A stretch of 64,000 nucleotides of DNA from the NCBI RefSeq assembly GCF_000214825.1, contig NC_015581.1:992001-1056000 (forward strand). The letters are read 5' to 3'. A program made the translations under genes and the position numbers. The DNA comes from Thiomicrospira cyclica ALM1. GTDB lineage: Bacteria; Pseudomonadota; Gammaproteobacteria; Thiomicrospirales; Thiomicrospiraceae. The notes under the pieces were generated by a model. It ran no database searches. It saw nothing but the letters and a program-made list of their open reading frames with translations, and was not told where the DNA came from. Positions 15,808 through 26,085 of the stretch are shown here, piece by piece (the stretch's first letter is position 1; every line of letters begins with the position of its first letter).

Positions 15808-18020
15808 AGCTTGCGCCCTCCCGTGTTAGTCGATTGCGGTTGAATGCGTTGTTGCTGACGCGCACGATAGGCACGCGCCGCCCAAATAAACAACGCCAAT
15901 GTTAAGAACCCCGTTAACCACAATGGCCATACCACTGGGCGATTCCATTCCGCTTGTTTTTGCAAACGCAATTCAGGATCGACCGATAAATATTTCACGC
16001 TGTTATTGGCTAAACGATTCGGCCATACATTGTGATACCAGCTGTGATAGAGCGCTAACGAACGCGGATGAAGTGCAAACACCCAAGGCGCATCTTGGCG
16101 CACGATGTCCAACATCTCTTGAATAATCACTAAACGCTCCGGTGAGTTTTCCATATTGCGCATTTGTTCAAACAAACGATCAAATTCGGGATTGGCATAA
16201 TTGGCTGAATTAATACCGGCACCGCCCGTTGCGACCGAGCCATTGGGCCCATAAAGTAGAAATAAAAAGTTTTCCGGATCGGGGTAATCCGCGCCCCAAC
16301 CCCAAAAGAAAATCTGCGCATCACCATTGCGAACCTTGTCTTGAAAGCGATTGGCATCAGTTGCGCGAATGACCAATTCGATACCCAAGGTTTCAAACTG
16401 TTTACGCATCCAATCCATCCGCGCGCGATCATCCGGCCCGGTCGCCACCGCATCGAAATGCAACTGTAAAGGTCGTCCAGTTGCTGGATTTAAGCCATTT
16501 GGGTAGCCTGCTTGTGCCAACAACTCACGTGCCGTGTCCAATGATTTACGTTGATACTCGCCATTTACCCACTCATGCACGTAGGGGTTAACACCTTCTT
16601 CACCTTCCAAGTGACCAAATATCCCAGGTGGAATTGGTCCTTGTGCCGCCATGCCGCGTTCATTCATAAAAATCGAAATAAACTCTTCATAATTCACCGC
16701 GATACTGAGCGCTTGGCGCAATTTTTGCCGATCGGCACTGTAACCACCAATAACATCATCCAACATATTAAACGCCAGATAGAACACCGTTGGCTCTATA
16801 CCCGAACGCATTTGAATACCCTTTTCGGCCATCTCCCCGGTTAAATCCAACTCACCGCTCACCGATACCTGTACCGCCTGATCAAAACTGTCGGAACTCA
16901 CACCCGAAGCATCATAATACCCCTGCAAAAACTTGTTCCAATAAGGCACACTTTCTTTTTCCAAGGTATAGACCACTTGGTCCAATAGCGGCAAGCGCTT
17001 GCCAGCATCACGTAACAGACTCTCAGGCATGTAATAGGTTAAACCCGAATCCGGATAAAACTGTTCATGAAACACTGGATTGCGCACTAAACGCATTCGC
17101 AGGTTCGGATTATTTTCTTCTAGGAAAAACGGTCCGGTTCCCACAGGAAAAGTATTAAAGTTGATATTGCGTGCCACCAGGCCTGGTTGCGCATAAAACT
17201 GCTCCACTTCCCAAGGCACGGGTGCAAAGAAATTCATTGCCAACCAATACATAAATTGCGGATAAACCCCTTCAATTTGAATGCGCAACTGATGGTCATT
17301 GACCACCTCAACGCCCGGAATTTGATAGGGGCGCAAATCAAAAAAGGCTTCGCGATCAACTTCGGCTCGATCAGCACTCACCTGCTCACTAAACTCACGC
17401 AGCCCAACAATATAATTCATCATGGTATCGAGCACCGGCGAGTGATTTTGGCGCACCGCCATCCGCTTGATCGCATAGGCATAATCGGCAGCCGTGAGCT
17501 CACGCGTGGCCAGTTGTGACAGCTCAAAGGGTGAACCTAAGTTGGCGGCTTTACGCGCATCCAATGGCAGATAAACAAATTCGCCGTTGGCATCACGCGC
17601 AAACGCCGGATGAGGCTGAAATTGAATACCGGACTTCAGATTAAGGGTAAACTCCGAATAGGCCAGATCTGCCGCATCATGCGCAACTTCGAACCTCTCG
17701 GCATTAAAATAACGTACTTTTGGCATTTCGGTGAGCGTCAGCGGCTCCAAGGTAAAGGGACGTTTAAGATAGTGATACTGCAATGGCGGTTCCAGAATTT
17801 GGCTGATAATTTGCCATTCATTCGAGCTATAAGCGCGCACTGGATCCAAGTGTTTCGGTGGTGCTGAAAAGGCGGTAAAAAGTGTATTTGATACAACCGC
17901 TTCTTCGGTATAGGGGCGATTCCACTGATCAGCGCAAGCCACTAAACCAAGTGCAATTGCCAGTATTAACAAAGGTTTAACAAATGACGCGAAGAACTGA
18001 CCCGGCCTGGTTAAGTGCAT
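15804..18020 (-). CDS. Peptide ABC transporter substrate-binding lipoprotein (SBP family 5)
   Basis: 738 aa from the ATG at 18020 (AAAGG about ten bases upstream); the GTG at 18032 would place the ribosome site inside the gene. A lipoprotein signal (LLILAIALGLVAC) suggests anchoring at Cys. The body matches family 5 binding proteins: SNEWQIISQILEPPLQYHY near residue 60, and later FNTFPVGTGPFFLEENNPN and WGWGADYPDPENFLFLLYGPN. It is unusual in being about 130-200 residues longer than typical DppA/OppA, and a C-terminal hydrophobic helix (WPLWLTGFLTLALFIWAARA) would make it doubly membrane-attached. First gene of the operon. Confidence 0.88.
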   Translation of the reverse strand: MHLTRPGQFFASFVKPLLILAIALGLVACADQWNRPYTEEAVVSNTLFTAFSAPPKHLDPVRAYSSNEWQIISQILEPPLQYHYLKRPFTLEPLTLTEMPKVRYFNAERFEVAHDAADLAYSEFTLNLKSGIQFQPHPAFARDANGEFVYLPLDARKAANLGSPFELSQLATRELTAADYAYAIKRMAVRQNHSPVLDTMMNYIVGLREFSEQVSADRAEVDREAFFDLRPYQIPGVEVVNDHQLRIQIEGVYPQFMYWLAMNFFAPVPWEVEQFYAQPGLVARNINFNTFPVGTGPFFLEENNPNLRMRLVRNPVFHEQFYPDSGLTYYMPESLLRDAGKRLPLLDQVVYTLEKESVPYWNKFLQGYYDASGVSSDSFDQAVQVSVSGELDLTGEMAEKGIQMRSGIEPTVFYLAFNMLDDVIGGYSADRQKLRQALSIAVNYEEFISIFMNERGMAAQGPIPPGIFGHLEGEEGVNPYVHEWVNGEYQRKSLDTARELLAQAGYPNGLNPATGRPLQLHFDAVATGPDDRARMDWMRKQFETLGIELVIRATDANRFQDKVRNGDAQIFFWGWGADYPDPENFLFLLYGPNGSVATGGAGINSANYANPEFDRLFEQMRNMENSPERLVIIQEMLDIVRQDAPWVFALHPRSLALYHSWYHNVWPNRLANNSVKYLSVDPELRLQKQAEWNRPVVWPLWLTGFLTLALFIWAARAYRARQQQRIQPQSTNTGGRKL

Positions 18021-18023
18021 TGT

Positions 18024-18053
18024 TTGGTTCACCTTTAGGTTTCACGCTATAAT
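18024..18053 (+). promoter_or_regulatory. fabI promoter
   Basis: TTGGTT (18024-18029), 18 bases, then TATAAT (18048-18053), followed by the fabI start at 18098. GGAG at about 18088-18091 is the ribosome-binding site. The -35 lies next to the start of the divergent binding-protein gene, so the two transcripts share a very short control region. Confidence 0.65.
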
Positions 18054-18097
18054 GTTGGCATTTTAACGAGTCACAATTAGCCAAAATGGAGAAAAAT

Positions 18098-18877
18098 ATG
18101 GGCTTTTTAACTGGCAAACGCGCTTTAATTGTAGGCGTCGCAAATAATAAATCCATCGCTTATGGTATTGCAAAACAAATGCATGAGCAAGGCGCAGAGA
18201 TTGCATTAACCTACCAAACCGAGAAACTGCAAAGTCGAGTCGAAAAGGTCGCTGAAGAACTTGGCTCTAATATCGTCTTGCCACTCGATGTCGCAGACGA
18301 TCAACAAATCACCGATGTGTTCGCCCAATTAAAAAACCACTGGCCGGAAGGTCTGGATATTTTAGTTCATTCGGTAGCCTTTGCACCGCGTGAAGAACTC
18401 GAAGGCCGCATGATTGATGCCTCTACTCGCGAAGGCTTTAAAATCGCGCACGACATTAGTGCCTACAGCTTAACCGCGCTCACCAAGGCCGGTTATGAGA
18501 TGTTAAAAGCACGCCAAGGCTCGGTAATGACGATTTCCTATTTGGGCGCCGAACGTGCCGTACCCAACTATAATGTCATGGGCATTGCTAAAGCCTCATT
18601 AGAAGCCACTGTACGATATTTGGCGGCGGATTTAGGTCAAGATGGCATCCGCGTGAACGCAGTATCTGCTGGCCCGATTCGCACCCTCGCCGCTTCAGGT
18701 ATTAAAGATTTTCGGCAAATGCTGGATAAGGCGGCTCAAGCAACCCCGTTACGTCGTAATGTGACCATTGAAGAAGTCGGCAATACCTGTGCTTTCTTAT
18801 GTTCAGACTTAGCGTCAGGCATCACCGGTGAAATAACCTATGTTGATGGTGGCTATAACACGACGGCATCAACCTAA
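18098..18877 (+). CDS. fabI: Enoyl-[acyl-carrier-protein] reductase FabI (NADH)
   Basis: 259 aa from the ATG at 18098; an ATG 12 bases earlier overlaps the ribosome-binding site. It performs the last step of each fatty acid elongation cycle in the cytoplasm. The short-chain dehydrogenase fold is complete: [20 protein letters not shown] binds the dinucleotide (FabI-type GVANNxSIA), HSVAFAP follows, and the catalytic Tyr-X6-Lys appears in [20 protein letters not shown]. The C-terminus [16 protein letters not shown] is standard. Monocistronic, with its own promoter and terminator. Confidence 0.98.
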   Translation: MGFLTGKRALIVGVANNKSIAYGIAKQMHEQGAEIALTYQTEKLQSRVEKVAEELGSNIVLPLDVADDQQITDVFAQLKNHWPEGLDILVHSVAFAPREELEGRMIDASTREGFKIAHDISAYSLTALTKAGYEMLKARQGSVMTISYLGAERAVPNYNVMGIAKASLEATVRYLAADLGQDGIRVNAVSAGPIRTLAASGIKDFRQMLDKAAQATPLRRNVTIEEVGNTCAFLCSDLASGITGEITYVDGGYNTTAST

Positions 18878-18893
18878 GTTATAAAGCAACTCT

Positions 18894-18922
18894 AAAAAAT
18901 TCCCGCAATAGCGGGGATTTTT
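18894..18922 (+). terminator. Rho-independent terminator after fabI
   Basis: Stem CCCGC/GCGGG with four-base loop AATA, preceded by an A-run and followed by a T-run (AAAAAATTCCCGC and GCGGGGATTTTT). It lies between convergent fabI and the M16 peptidase gene and may act in both directions. Confidence 0.85.
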
Positions 18923-18959
18923 CATCGCTACATTTTAGATGTTAACGTTCAGAAAAACG

Positions 18960-21869
18960 TTACATCTTTATCAATTCAAAGCCATTGGTCGTTAATAACT
19001 CCGACTGACTCGCTTGAGTTAATACCGCACGCGTGGCTTGACCTTGGATATATCGTTGCGCCACGGCTTTAACCTGTTCTAAATCGGCATTGAGTACCGC
19101 TTGACGGTAAGCAACTCGCTTGTCATGGTCACGACCATAGAGCTCTTGATAAAAGGCTTTTTTCGCCTCACCAGCCGGAGAGCCGGGTTTATCCATGGCA
19201 CTGACAATATTCAAAATCGCCTCATCCACCTGCTCTTGCGTTGCGGAAGTCATTAACCAATCCAAGGCTCGGTCAAAATCGGCATAAGTCTCCATTAAAC
19301 GCGGGTCGCGATAAGAAAACATCACTAACGCGCCGGACTCAGCATCAAAACTGGCACCACCGCCGTAGGCGCCGCCTTTTTCACGAATCGCACTGTGTAA
19401 AAAGCCATTGCGCAAACAAGCACTCATCACCGACAACAATGGCGCATCTTCATGGCCCCACATTACCGCCGGATAAGCTTGGGCACAAAAATTAACCTGA
19501 GTTGAAGTTAACCAGGCCTGGTGTTGAACCACTGTAGGCTGTGCCAAACGCAATGACTGAGCATTCGAAGTTGTCGAGGCATTGAGTAACTCACCCATAG
19601 CAGCATAGGCCGCATCATAACCAGCATCATCCGCTACCAATAGCGCTTGTTTTGGCGCGCTGGCGATCTTGTCGCGCAAAACCGCTAACTGATGGGCAAA
19701 GTCCTCTAAAGCCGTTTGATCCTGCAGGGCTTTATCTAATTGCTTAATAAACTGAATGCCGGCTAAACCGGAACGCTGGAAATTCCACTGTGCCACTGGT
19801 GAAAACGCTTGTGCTGCCGCACTCATCGCCAAACTATGGCCGGCACCGGTAATGCGATGCTCCATTGACGAACGAATCTGTGCCACTAAATCACGTAAAC
19901 GCGCCGTTTCACTAAAATCCACTGTTAACAAGGTTTGTTGCATCAAATCCGCCAGATCTTGCTGATGACGATTCAAGGCCTTACCGGTCAACATAAAATG
20001 ACTGTGATAAGCCGTCTTATCTAAAATATCGGCTCGAACGGCAGAACGCGCACCCAACCCGCCAGTCACCGCTGCTTGCAAGGATTGAGTTGTCAAATAA
20101 TCGCGCCCCCCACTACCCACTTCGGTTAAACAGCTATTAAATAACGGCATCAAGGTTTGCTCTGCCGCGGTTAAATCGGGCATATCAACGATTAATTGCT
20201 GGTACACCAAACCATTGGTACCACGTTCGTAGGCGGTGATTTTTCCACCTGCGACTTGCTTGGATTGCTTCGGCAAGACCTGAATAATTTCTGGATTAAC
20301 ATCATCTTTGGTAACGCTTGGCAAAATCGTTGGATCATCTTGTTGTGCTTGGCGTTGCTCCAGCGCAACGGCTTGATCAATAATGGCTTGCTGTTCAACG
20401 ACCGTTAATGTCTGCTGAATCGTCGCTAACTTGGCCTTTTCAGCCTGCTCACGCTGTGTATTTAGATTTGCATCAGGCTTAAGGGTTAGACGCACGCGAT
20501 GGGGATTATCTAACAACCAGGCCTGCACCAAATTCGGAATAAAGTCTGGATGAGACACTTCTTCCTGTAATGCCAGCAACACCTTATCCACATCTAGTAA
20601 GGCCACCGGGTCACCTTGGTGCAAAGCAGCAGGCAAGGCACCCAGCATTAACTCCAAGCCATAGGGATAGCTATCACCACCCACTTCACGCTGACTCAAC
20701 TCCAATTGATGTAACATGGCTTCAACATGCGATTGGTCAATACCTTCATCAACAATTCGCTGTAACTCATTGATAATTAAATCTTCTACCGCTTGTGCAT
20801 GCTCCGGCTCACTGCCTTGCACGCCGACCACAAAGGCCATTTCTTTATTGGAGTCTTCTAAGCCACATAGCGGTGAAGGCGCAGTGGCCAACTCAGTTTG
20901 TTCTAACACAAATCGTAAGGGCGAGGCACTGTTATCCAACAACACCGAAGCTAACAAATGGCCCTTTAGCACATCCATAGGATCCTTGTTTAAGCCTAAC
21001 AACCAGCCCAGCACAATATGGGTTTTTTGGGTGGTATCCTCTTCATCTAAAGCATAAGATTGCTCTACAACTTTAGGCGCACTAAAACGCTGTTCGGTTT
21101 CAACATAAATCGGTTCAATAGGTTGGCTAAAACGAGCCAGCGCCAAACGCTCAAAATCGGCTTGCAACTCGGCCGGAGTTTGGTTGCCATAGGTCATAAA
21201 CACCGCGTTCGATGGGTGATAATGGCTGCGATGAAACTCGACCAGTTGGGCATGAGTTAAGTCAGGAATGGCTTCCGGCTCCCCGCCACTGTTGTAGTGG
21301 TAGGTCGAAGTTGGATACAGCTCACTCGTTAACACTTGCCACAAAGTCGAAACCGGCGAACTCATCGCGCCTTTCATTTCATTAAACACCACACCCTTAT
21401 AGGTTAAAGGCGAACTGGCATCGGTTGGGGTTTCAAATTCAAAACGATGACCTTCTTGCGCAAAATCGAGCGGATCTAAATTGGGGAAAAACACCGCATC
21501 CATGTAAACGTCTAGTAGATTCTTGAAGTCCTTGTCATTTTCGGTGGCAAAGGGATACGCCGTCCAATCGCTAGAAGTAAAGGCATTCATAAAGGTGTTA
21601 ATGGAACGGCGAATCATCATAAAGAACGGGTCACGCACTGGATAACGCTCAGAACCACACAACACGGTATGTTCTAAAATATGCGCCACCCCGGTGGAGT
21701 CTTCTGGTACGGTACGCAAGGCCACCATAAACACCTTATGATCATCATCGGCCGCTAAATGATAATGCATAGCGCCGGTTACCTTATGACGGAAGGTTTG
21801 TACCTTTACCGATAAACTGTCGATAAAATCTTCACTGATAAACTCAAATGTTTCAAAACTGGTTGGCAT
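18960..21869 (-). CDS. M16C metallopeptidase, PreP/insulinase-like
   Basis: 969 aa, the length of M16C (presequence protease-like) enzymes, which enclose and degrade short peptides. The zinc motif HxxEH is visible at about residues 63-67 (HILEHTVLCGSERYP), and the conserved INTFMNAFTSSDWTAYPFAT block follows. The C-terminal half contains GGAYGGGASFDAESGALVMFSYRDPR, typical of the second homologous half. No signal peptide, so cytoplasmic. Monocistronic; the pnp terminator lies just upstream of its start. It could recycle peptides delivered by the neighbouring ABC transporter, which is speculation. Confidence 0.93.
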   Translation of the reverse strand: MPTSFETFEFISEDFIDSLSVKVQTFRHKVTGAMHYHLAADDDHKVFMVALRTVPEDSTGVAHILEHTVLCGSERYPVRDPFFMMIRRSINTFMNAFTSSDWTAYPFATENDKDFKNLLDVYMDAVFFPNLDPLDFAQEGHRFEFETPTDASSPLTYKGVVFNEMKGAMSSPVSTLWQVLTSELYPTSTYHYNSGGEPEAIPDLTHAQLVEFHRSHYHPSNAVFMTYGNQTPAELQADFERLALARFSQPIEPIYVETEQRFSAPKVVEQSYALDEEDTTQKTHIVLGWLLGLNKDPMDVLKGHLLASVLLDNSASPLRFVLEQTELATAPSPLCGLEDSNKEMAFVVGVQGSEPEHAQAVEDLIINELQRIVDEGIDQSHVEAMLHQLELSQREVGGDSYPYGLELMLGALPAALHQGDPVALLDVDKVLLALQEEVSHPDFIPNLVQAWLLDNPHRVRLTLKPDANLNTQREQAEKAKLATIQQTLTVVEQQAIIDQAVALEQRQAQQDDPTILPSVTKDDVNPEIIQVLPKQSKQVAGGKITAYERGTNGLVYQQLIVDMPDLTAAEQTLMPLFNSCLTEVGSGGRDYLTTQSLQAAVTGGLGARSAVRADILDKTAYHSHFMLTGKALNRHQQDLADLMQQTLLTVDFSETARLRDLVAQIRSSMEHRITGAGHSLAMSAAAQAFSPVAQWNFQRSGLAGIQFIKQLDKALQDQTALEDFAHQLAVLRDKIASAPKQALLVADDAGYDAAYAAMGELLNASTTSNAQSLRLAQPTVVQHQAWLTSTQVNFCAQAYPAVMWGHEDAPLLSVMSACLRNGFLHSAIREKGGAYGGGASFDAESGALVMFSYRDPRLMETYADFDRALDWLMTSATQEQVDEAILNIVSAMDKPGSPAGEAKKAFYQELYGRDHDKRVAYRQAVLNADLEQVKAVAQRYIQGQATRAVLTQASQSELLTTNGFELIKM

Positions 21870-21885
21870 AAAACCTCACAAATAA

Positions 21886-21909
21886 AAAAACCGTTTTGCA
21901 ACGGTTTTG
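21886..21909 (-). terminator. Terminator downstream of pnp
   Basis: AAACCGTT-TTGC-AACGGTTT hairpin. On the minus strand it is followed by a run of seven T. It lies between the end of pnp (22055) and the start of the M16 peptidase gene (21869). Confidence 0.8.
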
Positions 21910-22054
21910 GTTGTATGGGGAAAGCTCTTTCTTTTAGGCTTTTATCCGTCTGTATACCCCTGCTCCTTCGATTTTTGCTGCGCAAAAAGAGGCGTCGCTG
22001 GGGCATACAAACTCGATAAAGCAAAAGTCAAATGAGAAGAGCAAGCTCCGGTAA

Positions 22055-24139
22055 CTAAACACCTTTAATCGATAACTTAACACGGCCTTGCTTGTCAATC
22101 TCTAACAAACGCACTTGAATCTCTTGGCCTTCGGCTAGATAGTCGGCTACGTTTTCAACACGTTCCTCAGCAATCTGAGACACATGCACTAAACCTTCAC
22201 GACCTGGCATATAAGATACAAAGGCACCAAAATCAACAATTTTCATAACCTTAGCATCATATACCTTACCAATTTCTGGTTCAGCAATTATGGCATTAAT
22301 CTTGGAAATCGCGATATCAGCCGAAGCTTGATCGGTAGCGGCAATACGCACAGTACCATCATCTTGCAGCTCAATAACGGCACCGCTCTCTTCGGTGATA
22401 GCACGAATCGTCGCGCCACCTTTACCAATAATTTCGCGTACTTTATCCGCTTTGACTTTCATAGTCGTAAAGCGTGGCGCAGTATCAGCCACCTCTTGAT
22501 TTGAGCTATTAATTGCCTTCGCCATTTCACCTAGAATATGTAAGCGACCGACTTTCGCTTGATCCAGCGCAATACGCATGATTTCTTCGGTAATCCCTTC
22601 AATCTTAATATCCATTTGCAGTGCAGTAATGCCCTGATCTGTACCAGCAACCTTAAAGTCCATATCACCCAAATGATCTTCATCACCAAGAATGTCTGAA
22701 AGCACGGCAAAACCAGCGTCTTCTTTAATAAGGCCCATCGCAATACCTGCAACGGGTGCCGCAATCGGAACACCGGCATGCATTAACGCCATACTAGTAC
22801 CACAGACGGTAGCCATAGAACTTGAACCATTGGATTCAGTAATTTCAGATACTACGCGAACGGTATAAGGGAATTCTTCAGCCGTAGGCAACATAGCCGC
22901 AACCCCGCGACGCGCCAACATGCCATGACCGATTTCACGACGACCCGGTGTTCCCATGCGCCCACATTCGCCCACAGAATAAGGCGGGAAATTATAGTGC
23001 AACATAAAACGGTCTTTGTACGAACCAGTTAGCTCATCGACAATTTTCGCGTCGGTTTCCGTGCCAAGCGTGGTCACCACCAAGGCTTGTGTCTCACCCC
23101 GAGTAAACAATGCTGAACCATGAACCTTAGGTAAGATACCAACCTGGCAATCAATGCCACGAATGGTATGATTATCACGCCCATCAATACGCGGTTCACC
23201 GGCAACCGAACGACCACGAACAATAGCTTTTTGCAACTTACCAAACAATCCTTCAAGCTCTTTCTCTGCCGCGCCATCTGGACGGGTTTCTGATACAGCA
23301 AGCTCAGCCATTAGTTTCGCTTTAGCGGCATCTAAGGCAGCATAACGAGCCATTTTATCCGCTATGGTGTAGGCGGCTTCGACATCGCCACGAATCAATG
23401 CAAACACTTGGTCTTTCAACGGGGTATTTTCAGCGGCTGGCTGCCAATCCCAACGCGGCTTGCCAATCGAGGTCGCCATATCGCGAATCGCCTGAATAGC
23501 CACCTGCATTTGCTGATGACCAAACATCACCGCACCGAGCATAATATCTTCCGGTAATTCGCTCGCTTCCGATTCCACCATTAACACCGCCGTTTCCGTA
23601 CCAGCCACACTTAACTCAAGATCAGACGTTTCTAATTCCGCTTTTGATGGATTTAGTAAATAATCACCATTACTGTATCCCACAATGGCGGCACCTATAG
23701 GCCCATTAAAAGGAATACCAGAAATCGCCAATGCCGCTGATGTTCCCAACATCGCTGGTACTTCTGCACCTACTTCGGGATCTAAAGCTAACACCGTAGC
23801 AATAATTTGTACCTCGTTCATAAAGCCTTTAGGGAACAAAGGGCGGATCGGACGATCAATTAAACGTGAGGTTAAGGTCTCATATTCCGAAGGACGCCCT
23901 TCACGCTTTAAAAAACCACCGGGAATCTTACCGGCTGCAAAAGCTTTTTCCTGATAATTGACGGTTAATGGAAAAAAATCCTGTCCTTCTTTAGCTTGCT
24001 TTGCGCCCACGACTGTAACCAATACGCGCGTGTCACCCATGCCAACGATGACAGCACCGTCGGCTTGACGAGCAATTTCACCAGTCTCTAAGGTGACTTG
24101 ATGCTGACCGTATTGAAAACGAGTTAAATGTTTTGCCAT
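22055..24139 (-). CDS. pnp: Polyribonucleotide nucleotidyltransferase (PNPase)
   Basis: 694 aa, the usual length. Two RNase PH domains occupy about residues 1-220 and 310-545; the first contains [21 protein letters not shown] and the second [20 protein letters not shown], with catalytic Asp residues. A KH domain ([21 protein letters not shown]) and an S1 domain ([20 protein letters not shown]) follow at about 560-690. PNPase degrades mRNA 3'-5' with phosphate and belongs to the RNA degradosome. It lies directly downstream of rpsO, the conserved order. The S1 end is short but complete for the group. Confidence 0.98.
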   Translation of the reverse strand: MAKHLTRFQYGQHQVTLETGEIARQADGAVIVGMGDTRVLVTVVGAKQAKEGQDFFPLTVNYQEKAFAAGKIPGGFLKREGRPSEYETLTSRLIDRPIRPLFPKGFMNEVQIIATVLALDPEVGAEVPAMLGTSAALAISGIPFNGPIGAAIVGYSNGDYLLNPSKAELETSDLELSVAGTETAVLMVESEASELPEDIMLGAVMFGHQQMQVAIQAIRDMATSIGKPRWDWQPAAENTPLKDQVFALIRGDVEAAYTIADKMARYAALDAAKAKLMAELAVSETRPDGAAEKELEGLFGKLQKAIVRGRSVAGEPRIDGRDNHTIRGIDCQVGILPKVHGSALFTRGETQALVVTTLGTETDAKIVDELTGSYKDRFMLHYNFPPYSVGECGRMGTPGRREIGHGMLARRGVAAMLPTAEEFPYTVRVVSEITESNGSSSMATVCGTSMALMHAGVPIAAPVAGIAMGLIKEDAGFAVLSDILGDEDHLGDMDFKVAGTDQGITALQMDIKIEGITEEIMRIALDQAKVGRLHILGEMAKAINSSNQEVADTAPRFTTMKVKADKVREIIGKGGATIRAITEESGAVIELQDDGTVRIAATDQASADIAISKINAIIAEPEIGKVYDAKVMKIVDFGAFVSYMPGREGLVHVSQIAEERVENVADYLAEGQEIQVRLLEIDKQGRVKLSIKGV

Positions 24140-24233
24140 GCGTTAATACCTACTTAATTTTTAATGTCATCATTTCTATTTTCTCGCTGCTATTGTAGCC
24201 TTAATTAGCCAACGTGGATAGAAAATCGGCCAC

Positions 24234-24263
24234 AAAAAAGCCCCGACCAGCGGGGCTTTTTTT
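24234..24263 (-). terminator. Hairpin terminator between rpsO and pnp
   Basis: GCCCCG (24240-24245), loop ACCAG, CGGGGC (24251-24256), flanked by A-run and T-run on opposite sides, so it can terminate in either direction. In the conserved rpsO-pnp operon this spot is a partial terminator and RNase processing site, so most but not all transcripts would end here. Confidence 0.85.
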
Positions 24264-24281
24264 CAGGCGCTAACCTAGCAA

Positions 24282-24548
24282 TTACTTACGTAAGCCTAGA
24301 CGACCGATAAGGTCTAAATAACGCTGACCGTCTTTCTTATGTAAATAATCAAGTAACTTACGACGACGGCTAACTAAACGTAATAAGCCAACACGCGAGT
24401 GGTTGTCTTGCTTGTGCGCTTTAAAGTGCTCAGTTAAGTATTTGATACGCTGGGTTAATAACGCTACCTGAACTTCTGTAGAACCGGTATCTTGTGCGTT
24501 AGTGCCGTAATCAGCAACAACTTTCGCTTTTGTTTCAGCATTAATCAT
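24282..24548 (-). CDS. rpsO: Ribosomal protein S15
   Basis: 88 aa from the ATG at 24548 with GGAGAA upstream; the longer frame to 24626 is not part of the family. S15 binds 16S rRNA helix 22 early in 30S assembly and, in many bacteria, represses its own mRNA. Diagnostic stretches are [36 protein letters not shown] and [13 protein letters not shown]. It is upstream of pnp, as usual. Confidence 0.99.
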   Translation of the reverse strand: MINAETKAKVVADYGTNAQDTGSTEVQVALLTQRIKYLTEHFKAHKQDNHSRVGLLRLVSRRRKLLDYLHKKDGQRYLDLIGRLGLRK

Positions 24549-24668
24549 GGTGTTCTCCATAGTGATCGATCGATTTAAAGACATCGTTTCCGCGACCGAT
24601 AGCAGAAAGATGTTAGCATTATCCATGTTTTTAAAGCGTTTTCAAGGCTTTTTGCATACCGATTTTAG

Positions 24669-25160
24669 TTAGTGACGGCCATAGCCATGCATATAATGCT
24701 CAATCTGTGCCATATTTTCACTCATCGAACGTACTAGATGATCCAAACTCACCACGGCATTCTCTAAAATATTCACCGCAATAAACGGATGCTCAACTTT
24801 TAAACGGTCATACATGGCACGAGTTAAAAACAACAACTTCACTTTTTTCGATTCACAGTACATACGTAAATTACGTGGCTTACGATCAAAAAACGACATT
24901 TCGCCAATCAGATTACCCACGCCCTGACTGCCAACATTGACCTCATCCTGACCATCAAAGCTAACAAAACCAACGCGCCCTTTGATAATAAACATCATCG
25001 CATCACCCACTTCGCCTAAATCCGAAATGATGGAGCTTTGCTCATAGCTCCGTTCAATTAAATAAGCGGTTAAGGTATCGACTTCTTCACGAGTCAGCGA
25101 CTCACAAATCGCATTAGTCTGAAAATAATCAAATAATTCACTGCTCTTTACTTTCGTCAT
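24669..25160 (-). CDS. Cyclic nucleotide-binding domain protein (no HTH)
   Basis: 163 aa from the ATG at 25160, which has GGAG eight bases upstream; the in-frame GTG at 25166 is less likely. Residues about 15-125 form one cNMP-binding beta barrel (GEVGDAMMFIIKGRVGFV, then GVGNLIGEMSFFDRKPRNLRM, the phosphate-binding-cassette region). No DNA-binding helix-turn-helix follows, unlike Crp, so it is a regulatory or signal-binding module whose partner is not evident. The phosphate-binding Arg is preserved in position, but ligand cannot be assigned. It overlaps the upstream methyltransferase gene by 23 bases. Confidence 0.8.
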   Translation of the reverse strand: MTKVKSSELFDYFQTNAICESLTREEVDTLTAYLIERSYEQSSIISDLGEVGDAMMFIIKGRVGFVSFDGQDEVNVGSQGVGNLIGEMSFFDRKPRNLRMYCESKKVKLLFLTRAMYDRLKVEHPFIAVNILENAVVSLDHLVRSMSENMAQIEHYMHGYGRH

Positions 25161-26085
25161 ACTCACTCCTCGATTTGTAAGTCGGTTTGCGGGCTAAAAA
25201 GGCATTCATAGGCCGTCCATCCGACAAAGTCCCTAGTTTATCAACAATTATGTCAAAATGCGCAAAGCGTTGCGCTAATTCACCTGGCTGTAAAATAAAC
25301 TTCCGATTTTTTGGTGATCCAAAGGCTTGCACGCCTTCCGCAAAAGTTTCAATTAAAACATAGCCACCCGGCTTAAGCTGGGTTTCAATATAATCAAATA
25401 AATTACGATCTAAAAAACGTAACTGATAAATTACATCAAAGGTTTCGCTGGGACGTTCACACGGCTTGGTTAAATCGGCTAACCGAAAATCAACCAACAC
25501 CTGCTCTGCGCGGGCTAAATCCATGGCACACTCCAAAGCAGGCGCTTGATTATCTACCGCCACTACCTGCCAACCTTGCTTAGCCAGATAGACTGCTTCA
25601 CGCCCACCGCCACAGCCGAGATCAAGTGCTAATCGAGCTGAACCCCTATCAGACGATATAACCTGCGGAAATAATAAAGCGTTTGCTAACTGTTCGATTA
25701 AAAACGGATTGGCTTGCCATAAACGCCGAGTTTGTGGGCCAGACACCATTGGCCATTGACCGGAATCTAATTGCAAAAACTGCTCCGGGCTTAACCAGGC
25801 CTGCAATTGATAACCTTTTTCCGCTAACCAGGCCTGGTAAATCAGCACCGACTGAACATCGGCAATCAGACCTAAGGGTTGTTCACGATTAGGAAGTTGG
25901 TTTAGACAGTTAGGGTTAAGCGGCAATTGCCAAGGAAACGCCCGTTCAAAACGAACCTGACAAAACTGATCAGCACTTCGCGTATCAAGCCAACACAAGG
26001 TGGGATCATAGTGCAAGGGCTTAAAAGAGTCGCGTTGTTCAGCGGTCCAAGCGAGGTTGTGTGGCACAGAGCGCATTCGGATCAT
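25138..26085 (-). CDS. SAM-dependent methyltransferase with N-terminal rhodanese-like region
   Basis: 315 aa. The C-terminal half is a class I methyltransferase: LALDLGCGGGREAVYLAKQG (about residues 150-170) is the SAM-binding motif I, with VVAVDNQAPALE after it. Further on, FDVIYQLRFLDRNLFDYIETQLKPGGYVLIETF matches TehB/UbiE-like folds. The first ~110 residues (WLDTRSADQF) look rhodanese-like, but the catalytic Cys position is not obvious. Substrate unknown. Its start overlaps the truB end by 47 bases. It is an extra gene within the nusA-infB-truB operon. Confidence 0.75.
   Translation of the reverse strand: MIRMRSVPHNLAWTAEQRDSFKPLHYDPTLCWLDTRSADQFCQVRFERAFPWQLPLNPNCLNQLPNREQPLGLIADVQSVLIYQAWLAEKGYQLQAWLSPEQFLQLDSGQWPMVSGPQTRRLWQANPFLIEQLANALLFPQVISSDRGSARLALDLGCGGGREAVYLAKQGWQVVAVDNQAPALECAMDLARAEQVLVDFRLADLTKPCERPSETFDVIYQLRFLDRNLFDYIETQLKPGGYVLIETFAEGVQAFGSPKNRKFILQPGELAQRFAHFDIIVDKLGTLSDGRPMNAFLARKPTYKSRSEYDESKEQ

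Noticed and set aside
21806-22024. A 72-aa frame between pnp and the peptidase gene
   Set aside because: It overlaps the pnp terminator and runs into the peptidase gene; no ribosome-binding site or family.
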